Assembly (NCBI GenBank): GCA_021107945.1
Contig: JAIORV010000082.1
Location: forward strand, 1 to 43,144
From: Vulcanimicrobiota bacterium
Lineage (GTDB): Bacteria; Vulcanimicrobiota; JAJTBE01
Length of the DNA: 43,144 nucleotides
Reading direction: 5' to 3'
The notes beneath the pieces are model-generated. The model ran no database searches. It was given only the letters and a program-made list of their open reading frames with translations, and had not been told where the DNA came from. Below, one piece after another: positions 8,206 through 15,324 of this stretch. A program made the translations under genes and the position numbers. Each line of letters begins with the position of its first letter. Position 1 is the first letter of the stretch.

Positions 8206-8985
8206 TTACATCATGGAACTCATGCCGAATGATGCGCCCATAAACATTCTGCCACCACGGCTCGGGCCACATTGCTGTCCCTGCTGTCCCTGCATGCCCT
8301 GCTGTCCCTGCTGTCCCTGCTGTCCCTGCATCATCCTCATCATCATCATCATCATCATCATCATTTTCATCATCATCTGCTGCATCATGCCGCCGCCCTG
8401 TTGCCCTTGCTGCATTCCTTGCTGCATTCCTTGCTGCCCCTGGTATCCCTGGTATCCCTGATTCATTCCTTGCATTCCGGGCATCATTCCGGGCATCATT
8501 CCTTGCATTCCGGGCATCATTCCTTGCATTCCGGGCATCATTCCGCCCATCATTCCGCCCATCGCTCCAGCCATAGGCATTCCCATATTGCCCATCATGC
8601 CATTCTGCATTCCACCCATTTGACCGGCAAATTTGGCTCTCATGTTCCTGCCATGGAAGTGAGCTCCGATTTTGCCACCGATGCTGCCTCCTATGCTCAT
8701 TCCAAGTCCACCACCAATCAGTGCGCCGATAGGGCCACCGACTGTGAATCCGAGAAGACCTCCGCCGAGAGCACCGGTGATTCCTCCACCGACTGACATA
8801 GCCGTTGGGCTGCCAAGGACTTTACCGGCTACTTTACCGGCTACTGCACCAACACCGAGACCAACCGCGGCACCAATAGGCCCACCTACTGTGAATCCAA
8901 CGATTCCTCCGACTATTCCTCCTGCTCCTACTGCTCTGGCTACTCCTCTGATGGCGTTACCTATTCCTCTTACAATTCTTCCCAT
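8206..8985 (-). CDS. Glycine-zipper protein with Met/Gln-rich tail
   Basis: This 259-residue protein is of strongly biased composition. Residues 1-110 carry two copies of a GFTVGGPIGA-type glycine-zipper block, the kind that packs membrane or amyloid-like helices. Residues 120-180 are repeats of M-P-G-M-Q-G. A Q/G-rich block and a run of about sixteen residues that is almost all Met follow (from a CAT trinucleotide run at 8338-8364 on the plus strand), then more G-Q-Q repeats. ATG 8985 is the start because AAGGAGGG lies eight bases before it; an upstream in-frame extension has no such site. The complementary strand is also open for long stretches but is only a shadow. The function is unknown; a pore, membrane-anchor or metal-binding role would be a guess. 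Confidence 0.7.
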   Translation of the reverse strand: MGRIVRGIGNAIRGVARAVGAGGIVGGIVGFTVGGPIGAAVGLGVGAVAGKVAGKVLGSPTAMSVGGGITGALGGGLLGFTVGGPIGALIGGGLGMSIGGSIGGKIGAHFHGRNMRAKFAGQMGGMQNGMMGNMGMPMAGAMGGMMGGMMPGMQGMMPGMQGMMPGMMPGMQGMNQGYQGYQGQQGMQQGMQQGQQGGGMMQQMMMKMMMMMMMMMRMMQGQQGQQGQQGMQGQQGQQCGPSRGGRMFMGASFGMSSMM

Positions 8986-9032
8986 TATATATACCCTCCT
9001 TATTTTTAAAGTCTTACGACCTGTCTTCGATA

Positions 9033-9063
9033 TGTATATCACTGCATGACCTAATTTTGTCAA
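9033..9063 (-). promoter_or_regulatory. Candidate promoter of the glycine-zipper gene
   Basis: On the minus strand, TTGACA (9063-9058) is followed after 19 bases by TATACA (9038-9033), about 48 bases before the start codon. The spacer is longer than the 17-base ideal. An alternative -10 two bases earlier would restore the spacing but fits less well. Confidence 0.45.
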
Positions 9064-9293
9064 GGGGTTAACATGTTTTTTATGAAGATTTTTTAATCCC
9101 TTATCAATCCTGCCGTGAACCCGGAAGGGATAGGAAGATATTAACGAGAATTATAAGAAATTGTATTATTATTAATTAATTAATGCTTTACTATGGTAAC
9201 AAAAAAAGTGATATAATCCACGTCACATAATTATACTTTTAGCTTAATGCAATTATTATTCAAAGAATATCATCAGACGGATAGAGTGAAAAT

Positions 9294-11432
9294 ATGAAAA
9301 ACGAGCGCAGAATAAAACAACTGGAAAGAAATATCATCGAAAGATCCGGTGATGCCGACTCTCATTTTGAACTGGGAATGTTATATTCTCTAAATGAGAA
9401 TTTCAGAACAGCAACTCTTGAACTTGAGAAGTCAATCCTGCTAAAACCGGGAAATTTCAAAGCAAATTATGAATTGGGGCTGATCTATTCCCTCAACAGT
9501 CAGTATCAGGAAGCTATACGTCAGTGGAAAAAATTAACCGATGAAGACGGGGATATCTTTTTTGATCACCTCAAATCAGAACCTTCACAGAATATCATGC
9601 CCGCTGTCAGAAAGTGGGAGAGATTCAGGGACACTCAGAAAGAGTCCGCATACAAGAATTTCACTCTGGGATTTGCAAACTTCATGATGGGCAGATGGGA
9701 TCGTGCAATACTGGATTTCAAAGAAGCTATAGCCACAAACCCCAGGTTGGAGGCAGCAAATTACTACAAAGGCCTGTGTCATCTGCAAAAGGAAGAATAC
9801 AAGCAAGCCGCTTCACATTTCTTAACGGAATTGACCATTCGCCCCCGGCATGCCTCCACACTGTATCACCTTGGTCTTGCATACCACGAAATCGGTCAGG
9901 CATCGAAGGCGTTTCAACATTTCCACAGAGCTTTAAAAGAAATGCCCCGGTATGTCAAGGCTCACTTTCAACTTGGCATGGCCTTTTCACAACAGGAAAA
10001 TTTTGAAAAAGCAGTGGAGATGCTTGAAAAAGTTATCGAGCTTAACCCGCGTTTTATGCGGGCATATTTTAAGCTGGGACAGATATATGAAAAACAATAC
10101 CTGATGGATAAAGCTATTGCCCAGTATGAACTTGCAATACAACTTGTTCCTGATTTCAAGGAGGCAAATTTTCGCCTGGGATTATTATATAAAAACTTTG
10201 GAAAACCTGAGTTGTCGCTGGAATACCTCAAAAAAACAGTGGAGCTTGACCCTCAGGAGGGTGATGCGCATTATTATATGGGTATCATATACCTCCAACG
10301 CAATGATTATGATAACGCCATAAAAAAATTCAACAAAGCTATAGAAATAATGCCGAAACACTCGTATGCCCATTATAGTCTCGGACTTTCATATTTCAAG
10401 ATTGACAAACCGGATGAAGCTATAGAAGAATATAAACAATCCCTTGAGTTAAACTCCCGGGATACGCAGGCTCAAAACGCCCTGGGACAGGCATATCTTG
10501 CCCTGGGGGATTATGAGAAGGCAACCGGGTATTTTAACAATGTGCTTGCAATAAATCCCGGCGAGATTCAGGCACATTACAATCTTGCCAGAATGCATTT
10601 CAAATTCAGGAATTATGAAAAGGCAATATCTGCTTTCCGAGAGGCTTCACGACTGGAGCAATCGGAGAAAAATCGGCATTTCAATGTGGGGATGGAGCTT
10701 ATCAGGGATGACCGTTTCGAAGAAGCAATCCAGGAATTGGACAACGCAGCCAAGGAAACTCCGGAATCCCGCCAGGATCTCTCCCAGAAAGCTAGTATGT
10801 TATTGCTTGCGACATCCGCTCTGGAACAGGCGCAAAATAATTATAAATATCGACAGTCATATGAAAAATTTGATCTCAGCATTAAAAGCTTTGTATCGCT
10901 TTTATCAAGGCTTGTGGATCAAAGGATTCCCGGGAAAAACGGGCATTCCCGCAGAGTGGGCGAAATAGCGGCCATAGTTGCGCCACATTTGAATTTCAAC
11001 GAGGAGGAGACACAGTTAATCAAGATGTTGGGAATGCTTCATGATTCAGGAAAAATATTGATACCGGAACATATCCTGGCATCCGATCCCGGGAGAATAA
11101 CAGCAGAGGATAATAGATTACTTCGCTCGCATCCGGAAACAGGGGCTGAGATATTGAAACAGATCCCCCTATTCGCTGAAAAAGCGGAATATGTTTTATG
11201 TCACCATGAAAGATATGACGGCAGAGGCTATCCCCGGGGACTCAAGGGAGATGATATTCCACTGGGAGCACAGATAATATGTATTGCGGATTACTGGGAC
11301 AATCTGATAATACTGAAAAAATTCTCCCCTGCATCCGCACTCGATCATATGCTGGGACTCAGACTCAAGAAGTTCTCCTCGAATATTCTTAATTGCTTCA
11401 CATCGGTTGTGGATGATTTGTTGTTGTTGTGA
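9294..11432 (+). CDS. TPR-repeat protein fused to an HD-GYP phosphodiesterase domain
   Basis: This is a 712-residue two-part protein. Residues 10 to about 500 are roughly a dozen tetratricopeptide repeats with classical A-x-x-x-Y/F-x-L-G-x-A spacing. Residues about 535-690 form an HD-GYP domain: His551 (NGHSRRV), the HD pair His583-Asp584 (LHDSGK), His613 (HPETGAE), His637-His638 (CHHERYDGRGYPRGLKG) and Asp near 662 (ADYWDNL). The metal ligands and the GYP loop are intact. Such domains hydrolyse cyclic di-GMP, or sometimes cGAMP, so a second-messenger role is expected. No receiver or membrane segment is present, so input presumably comes through the TPRs. TATAAT at 9222-9227 may be its -10. 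The stop is one base before a 24-bp direct repeat that starts the hicAB cassette. Confidence 0.85.
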   Translation: MKNERRIKQLERNIIERSGDADSHFELGMLYSLNENFRTATLELEKSILLKPGNFKANYELGLIYSLNSQYQEAIRQWKKLTDEDGDIFFDHLKSEPSQNIMPAVRKWERFRDTQKESAYKNFTLGFANFMMGRWDRAILDFKEAIATNPRLEAANYYKGLCHLQKEEYKQAASHFLTELTIRPRHASTLYHLGLAYHEIGQASKAFQHFHRALKEMPRYVKAHFQLGMAFSQQENFEKAVEMLEKVIELNPRFMRAYFKLGQIYEKQYLMDKAIAQYELAIQLVPDFKEANFRLGLLYKNFGKPELSLEYLKKTVELDPQEGDAHYYMGIIYLQRNDYDNAIKKFNKAIEIMPKHSYAHYSLGLSYFKIDKPDEAIEEYKQSLELNSRDTQAQNALGQAYLALGDYEKATGYFNNVLAINPGEIQAHYNLARMHFKFRNYEKAISAFREASRLEQSEKNRHFNVGMELIRDDRFEEAIQELDNAAKETPESRQDLSQKASMLLLATSALEQAQNNYKYRQSYEKFDLSIKSFVSLLSRLVDQRIPGKNGHSRRVGEIAAIVAPHLNFNEEETQLIKMLGMLHDSGKILIPEHILASDPGRITAEDNRLLRSHPETGAEILKQIPLFAEKAEYVLCHHERYDGRGYPRGLKGDDIPLGAQIICIADYWDNLIILKKFSPASALDHMLGLRLKKFSSNILNCFTSVVDDLLLL

Positions 11433-11433
11433 T

Positions 11434-11457
11434 AATTGGGGACAAACACCTTTTTTC
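11434..11457 (+). repeat. Left 24-bp direct repeat flanking hicAB
   Basis: This 24-base sequence begins AATTGGGGACA and ends CACCTTTTTTC. It recurs at 12163-12186 in the same orientation with one mismatch. It begins one base after the stop of the HD-GYP gene. The pair brackets the toxin-antitoxin genes. Confidence 0.8.
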
Positions 11458-11464
11458 TGGAAAA

Positions 11465-11493
11465 TTGACAAGCACAATAAAATGTGCTAACAT
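11465..11493 (+). promoter_or_regulatory. hicAB promoter with embedded palindromic operator
   Basis: TTGACA (11465-11470) and TAACAT (11488-11493) are separated by exactly 17 bases. The spacer carries the perfect palindrome AGCACA-N6-TGTGCT (11471-11488), lying between the -35 and -10. This is where an autoregulatory antitoxin would block RNA polymerase. The antitoxin encoded downstream has a helix-turn-helix domain, so it is the likely repressor. Confidence 0.8.
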
Positions 11494-11515
11494 ATTATTA
11501 AAAAGTGAGGTAATG

Positions 11516-11695
11516 ATGACCGGAAAGCAAATGATAAAGCTATTTAAAAAACATCACTGGAAAATCAAAAGAACCGAAGGAAGTCATTATATAATGTTTA
11601 AAAAAAAGAATAGAGTCAGTATTCCTCATCATACAAGGGATCTTTCAAAGAAAGCCGAGAGGAATTATTTAAAAGCGTTATCGGAGGCTGAATAG
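11516..11695 (+). CDS. hicA: HicA-family mRNA interferase toxin
   Basis: This 59-residue HicA toxin has a double-stranded-RNA-binding-like fold. The N-terminal TGKQMIKLFKKHHWKIKR helix and strand lead to the catalytic GSHYIMF histidine, then a VSIPHHTRDLSKKAERNYLKAL tail. The family cleaves mRNA and arrests growth until neutralised by HicB. I place the start at the second of two adjacent ATGs (11516) because GTGAGG then has five-base spacing; the ATG at 11513 would be too close. A longer frame from 11429 would overlap the promoter and is rejected. The antitoxin follows after one base. Confidence 0.88.
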   Translation: MTGKQMIKLFKKHHWKIKRTEGSHYIMFKKKNRVSIPHHTRDLSKKAERNYLKALSEAE

Positions 11696-11696
11696 T

Positions 11697-12113
11697 ATGA
11701 AATATGCGGCAATTGTCCATAAAGAAAAAGATGGAATATTTCTGGAATTTCCGGATCTTCCTGGATGTATGACAGACGGAAATTCAATAGAAGAGTTGAA
11801 GAAATTTGGTATGGAGGCTTTATCGGGTTATTTGAAATCTTTGATAGAAGATGACGAAGATATCCCGGAGTCTTCCCTTTCGAGCGGAGAAAATATTTTA
11901 TGGTTTGAAATTCCCCCGGAATTAATTATTGCCATTCAGATTTTGAAAGAAAGAAAAAGACAGGGATTAACCCAGATGGGACTGGCAGAGAGGATGAAGG
12001 GTTCCCGCCGGACTGTGCAAGAAGTGGAAGGACTCAAGGGAAGCCCGACATTAAGAACTTTAAAGAAGATTGCAAAGGCATTGGGAAAGCAATTAGTGGT
12101 GAAGTTGATATAG
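11697..12113 (+). CDS. hicB: HicB-family antitoxin with C-terminal HTH
   Basis: This 138-residue antitoxin has two parts. Residues 1-65 are the partly degraded RNase H fold that binds HicA (YAAIVHKEKDGIFLEFPDLPGC, then SIEELKKFGMEAL). Residues 78-138 are a Cro/C1-like helix-turn-helix (RQGLTQMGLAERM, then GSPTLRTLKKIAKALGK). It should neutralise HicA and repress the promoter at the AGCACA/TGTGCT palindrome. The start codon is one base after the hicA stop, with GGAGG just before it inside the hicA end. Both genes look intact. Confidence 0.9.
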   Translation: MKYAAIVHKEKDGIFLEFPDLPGCMTDGNSIEELKKFGMEALSGYLKSLIEDDEDIPESSLSSGENILWFEIPPELIIAIQILKERKRQGLTQMGLAERMKGSRRTVQEVEGLKGSPTLRTLKKIAKALGKQLVVKLI

Positions 12114-12162
12114 TTATAGTTGATTAATTATATAATTTTTAATTTATTTAATTTATTGTTTT

Positions 12163-12205
12163 AATTGGGGACAGACACCTTTTTTCAAAAAACAGGTGTC
12201 TGTCC
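12163..12205. repeat. Right direct repeat and GGACAGACACCT hairpin
   Basis: 12163-12186 is the second copy of the 24-bp direct repeat flanking hicAB. Its GGACAGACACCT core (12169-12180) is perfectly inverted at 12194-12205, giving a 12-bp stem with a 13-base loop. It lies between convergent genes and touches the stop of the next gene. It could act as a bidirectional transcription barrier, but no clean T-run follows on either strand. Confidence 0.7.
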
Positions 12206-13078
12206 TTAATTTCCCTTAACTTCCTTATTGATATTATCAATATGGGTCAGAAGATCATTAATGGTTGCTTGTATTACTTGTAAACAAATCTTGGCGGTAT
12301 CCTCATCCGGATAATGGGCCATCAGTCTCTGTTCATATGGATGAATGAGGTTCCTATAGCAACGAAGAGATGAACTGAAATCCTTAGCGTCGCTTTGAAT
12401 CCAACCCAAATCATATGCTACATTTATAAACTCACTTAATTTCCAATCCCCAAACTTTTTGACTTTCCCCCTTTTATCTTTAGGCGAGCATTTAGATTTG
12501 TTCGCTTCTCTTGAGTATTGTGTCACTATAGAGAGGAATAAACCCTCGAGAATGCCTCCCATCATGACAATAGACGATAAAAAAGCCTCACCCTCAATGC
12601 ATATTTTTACTTCCTTCCATCTTCTCTCCAGGATTTCGGATAATTCCTTGTCATTGCTTATTTTGAGAAAATCTGGAGTTGTAATGGCATAGATCTTTTT
12701 TTCCTCGGCTGGCAATATGGTGGGCTCAATATTTTGTATTCGGGGATTCGCGGAATCGAGGAAAATTCTCATTCCTTCCGGAGCCAATAATACGTTCAAT
12801 CGTTTGATCGAATTGTTCAGGGGGGTTGGATCACCCGAGTATTCTTTTGGATCAGCCAGTCGTAAGATAATCTTTGACATTTCCAGAGGTTGAGAATTAT
12901 ATTCCTTTAACCTGTCCAATGTCCACCATTTACGAGTGGAGCCATCATGATCCACACAATTGATTCCAGCTGATCTGAAAAATTTCGGAATTTCATATCC
13001 TTTTCGATAGATAGGACCATTGTCCCCACAAATTAAATCCGCTAACGCTTCCAAGGTTTTTGGGTACAGCGACTTCAT
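12206..13078 (-). CDS. AbiJ-like protein with putative HEPN-type C-terminus
   Basis: This 290-residue protein has two apparent parts. Residues 7-110 (IPKFFRSAGI, DGSTRKWWTLDRL, ILRLADPKEY, LNVLLAPEGM) resemble, from memory, the N-terminal domain found in AbiJ-type abortive-infection proteins. Residues 150-285 are helical and end in an RCYRNLIHP motif: Arg239 and His246 fit the R-x4-6-H signature of HEPN ribonucleases. If correct, it would cut RNA on phage infection. I have no alignment to prove it. ATG 13078 is chosen because AAGGGG lies eight bases upstream; the GTG nine bases earlier abuts that site. It is convergent with hicAB and separated from it only by the GGACAGACACCT hairpin. Confidence 0.55.
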   Translation of the reverse strand: MKSLYPKTLEALADLICGDNGPIYRKGYEIPKFFRSAGINCVDHDGSTRKWWTLDRLKEYNSQPLEMSKIILRLADPKEYSGDPTPLNNSIKRLNVLLAPEGMRIFLDSANPRIQNIEPTILPAEEKKIYAITTPDFLKISNDKELSEILERRWKEVKICIEGEAFLSSIVMMGGILEGLFLSIVTQYSREANKSKCSPKDKRGKVKKFGDWKLSEFINVAYDLGWIQSDAKDFSSSLRCYRNLIHPYEQRLMAHYPDEDTAKICLQVIQATINDLLTHIDNINKEVKGN

Positions 13079-13256
13079 TGTCTGCACCCCTTTATCAAAT
13101 TTTCATTAATGTACTTCTTATCATAAATCACTCATGATCAAATTGCTGGATCCGCCAGTTTTGGCACAAACCAGATAAAAGTGCCTACTCATATTTTCAA
13201 AATTATTTTCACTTGTTTCTTCATTCCCCTATTATTCTGTTCCTAATTACCATTTG

Positions 13257-13985
13257 TCATTTGGATACTGTAAATTCCCTCCCCTCCTTTTCCAAAAAAA
13301 TCGTCCAGTTTTTTTCCTTTGGCATATGCCCAAAACAAAAGGGGCCAATTATCTTCTTATTGAAACCAAAGAAAGACTTTATCTCATAATATGCGCAAAT
13401 ATCACATAATGGTTTGTTACAGATTATGCAAGTCTCAATTTGCCTTCTATTATGCCAGATACATGAACCTGTACTCTTATAGGAAACACCTCTTACATAT
13501 TCATTGGATGTGTTTATTTCTGCTAATTTATTTTTGTAAGTAATTGTATTGAATTTACTATTCTTTTCATCCATCTCTTTTTGGCATTCTATACAGGTGT
13601 ATCTTTTTGTCAATTTTGTAATGTTTCCACAATGACCGATATTAAGAAAACCATCAGAGCCAACATAGTGGCAATGGGATTTAGATTCTTTGCTGCAATT
13701 AATACATATTGGACGATCACATTGGACACAGAACATAATAGATTGTTTGCCACAAATAAAACAAGGTTCTGTGGTATAATGAATTTCCCAATGTCCACAT
13801 TTATAGCCACAGTAAGTACAATAGGCTCTTCTGTCATTCAAAATATTGCCGCAATTTAAACAGAGGGGTGCTCGCCAGTTATTTTGAATTTTTGGGTTTA
13901 GCAATATCCATTCTTTTCCCTCATAATGAATCCAAATTATTGATTTTTTAATACTTCTTAGATGGTATATAACTGATGGGGACAT
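13257..13985 (-). CDS. Cysteine-rich multi-zinc-finger protein
   Basis: This 242-residue protein of unknown function carries at least eight Cys pairs. Examples are CLNCG near residue 42, CTYCG near 56, CFICG near 75, FCVQCDRPICINC near 85-97, CIEC near 133 and CIICNKPLCDIC near 186-197. The middle resembles B-box or treble-clef zinc binding. It has no signal peptide or membrane helix. Codon use is AT-rich like its neighbours in this patch. CGGAG lies seven bases before ATG 13985. It sits 178 bases upstream of the AbiJ-like gene on the same strand, so the two could be one unit. A role in nucleic-acid or protein binding is inference. Confidence 0.65.
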   Translation of the reverse strand: MSPSVIYHLRSIKKSIIWIHYEGKEWILLNPKIQNNWRAPLCLNCGNILNDRRAYCTYCGYKCGHWEIHYTTEPCFICGKQSIMFCVQCDRPICINCSKESKSHCHYVGSDGFLNIGHCGNITKLTKRYTCIECQKEMDEKNSKFNTITYKNKLAEINTSNEYVRGVSYKSTGSCIWHNRRQIETCIICNKPLCDICAYYEIKSFFGFNKKIIGPFCFGHMPKEKNWTIFLEKEGREFTVSK

Positions 13986-14151
13986 AATAATCTCCGTATT
14001 TTAGTATAAATGGGATAATTTTCTTTCCAGATTTTTGCATATAATTTAAGGGTTAAAAAAAGAATACAGGAATATAAATGTAATAATTTTTGTAGTAACA
14101 GAAAAATCCTCCCTAAAATTCCCTCATTGTATAAACAGGTGTTTGTTAGCA

Positions 14152-14373
14152 TTATGATATCTGTGGAGGCAAACCGCATATGTATCCAAATCCTTCATAA
14201 TCATAAAGAAAACTTGCATACCCTTCAACATCCCGGTCCTCGAGATCATCCACCGACATTTTTATGGCTTTTGATCTGATTTTTTTGACATGTTTTTCTT
14301 TCAAAGAATATTCATCCAGAATGCTTTGAGGCACGTCATAAAATTTCTCACCGGGGCCTTTGACTATAGTCAT
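14152..14373 (-). CDS. Small orphan protein under a CRP-type promoter
   Basis: This 73-residue protein is one I do not recognise. It has a polar, highly charged N-terminal half with a FYDVPQSILDEYSL stretch. An Asp/Glu-rich helix (MSVDDLEDRDVEG) follows, then an aromatic, glycine-containing tail (YDYEGFGYICG) with the single Cys and PP near the end. It has no signal peptide. ATG 14373 is the start because GGAGG lies eight bases before it; the in-frame upstream Met is not so served. It has a long leader of about 145 bases from the predicted class II CRP-type promoter at 14524-14569. The leader-core look is compatible with a modified-peptide precursor, but no modifying enzyme is adjacent. Confidence 0.6.
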   Translation of the reverse strand: MTIVKGPGEKFYDVPQSILDEYSLKEKHVKKIRSKAIKMSVDDLEDRDVEGYASFLYDYEGFGYICGLPPQIS

Positions 14374-14523
14374 TAAATTAACCTCCAATTGGCTTGGCAA
14401 TGCTTCTATATTGTTTTTCCGGAAATTTAATAATATTTCAATGAATCAGACAAACAGATAATAACAGGAATTAATTGAAATAAACTGATAACAGTTCACA
14501 AGAATCGATTCCTTTCTACAAGT

Positions 14524-14569
14524 ATTATATAGTTTTCTAAATAAAATACTTGTGATCTCAATCACAAGT
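14524..14569 (-). promoter_or_regulatory. Class II CRP/FNR-type promoter
   Basis: A 22-bp perfect palindrome with the CRP consensus core TGTGA-N6-TCACA (arms ACTTGTGAT at 14548-14556, inverted to 14569) lies upstream of a consensus TATAAT read on the minus strand (14529-14524). With a start near 14517 the palindrome centre (14558.5) falls at about -41.5, the exact class II activator position. No good -35 is present, as expected. The only gene downstream in that direction is the 73-residue protein. Confidence 0.75.
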
Positions 14570-14769
14570 TATTGGATATGTTTATTTGCAGTCATTCAGC
14601 CCGGTCATTTGCAGGTTTGCATGGCACTCTGTTTCGTGCGGAATCAAAAAAAACATCAATACATTATTAATTAAATATTACGATCCAGCACTTTTAATGT
14701 TCGCTTCGTTTAAATCTCCGCGCCCTCTGCGAACTCTGCTGTGAATAGTTACATTCATTTTATCGGCAA
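14570..14769. repeat. Gene-less stretch with a TAACTATTCA-family element
   Basis: No gene is seen. CTCCGCGCCCTCTGCGAACT ending in TGTGAATAGTTAC (14718-14753) is an inverted copy of the element at 5142-5180. Together with 14374-14569 (leader and promoter of the small protein), it fills a 396-base interval without other genes. Confidence 0.6.
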
Positions 14770-15306
14770 TTAAACATCATCTTTCATGTGTACGAAAGGG
14801 ATAACCGACACAATAGTTCTAAGTATAACCCTGTACAAAGGGATTGTGCCAAAACATGTGATTTTATTAATAATGCCGACATAGCTTGATACTCTGACAT
14901 TTTTTCCGTTTCTTTCCAGCCTGGTTATCTTGCCGAAAACTTGCGATGCTTTCACTGATTTTTCAGGAGCGGAAGATGAATCCGCTTTTGTAGTAAGGTA
15001 TGTTTCCCCGGTCCTGATGACGGATCTGATAACCCGCCTGACAATAAGCGTGCCACCCTTTCTGAAATAAACAAGGTCTCCCACATTCATCTTATCAATA
15101 GAAGCTGACTTTACAGTGACAACATCACCCTTACGAATAGCCGGGATCATTGCATTATCTCGAATAGTCACTTTTAATGACTTTCCTTTTCCAAGAGCTC
15201 CCACGTTCTTACCGTATTTGGTTGCATTAAGCACTCCGCTATTTAGCTCATGGGAAAAATTATCTATAACCGGGTTGAGTGGTACATATCTGTTTCTCTT
15301 TTCCAA
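14770..15306 (-). CDS. S24/S26 signal-peptidase-like protein lacking catalytic residues
   Basis: This 178-residue protein has the beta-fold signature of the S26 signal peptidase/SipW family. It shows V-T-I-R-D-N-A-M-I-P-A-I-R-K-G-D near 46-61, NVGDLVYF near 74-81 and LIVRRVI near 87-93. The nucleophile Ser of the S-M-x-P box is Ala52, and the general base (Lys or His of the H-R-V-V box) is Arg90, so peptidase activity is very unlikely. There is no N-terminal membrane anchor; the last 35 residues (GIINKITCFGTIPLYRVILRTIVSVIPFV, interrupted) are amphipathic to hydrophobic. It starts at TTG 15306 behind an AGGAGGAG site, 18 bases after ispD, so it is probably co-expressed with it. Its role is unknown. 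Confidence 0.7.
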   Translation of the reverse strand: MEKRNRYVPLNPVIDNFSHELNSGVLNATKYGKNVGALGKGKSLKVTIRDNAMIPAIRKGDVVTVKSASIDKMNVGDLVYFRKGGTLIVRRVIRSVIRTGETYLTTKADSSSAPEKSVKASQVFGKITRLERNGKNVRVSSYVGIINKITCFGTIPLYRVILRTIVSVIPFVHMKDDV

Positions 15307-15324
15307 GTTGCTCCTCCTGTGATC

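Noticed and set aside
8213-8796. Plus-strand His/Leu/Pro-rich open frames
   Set aside because: They are antisense shadows of the glycine-zipper gene, which has the good ribosome site and sensible glycine-zipper composition.
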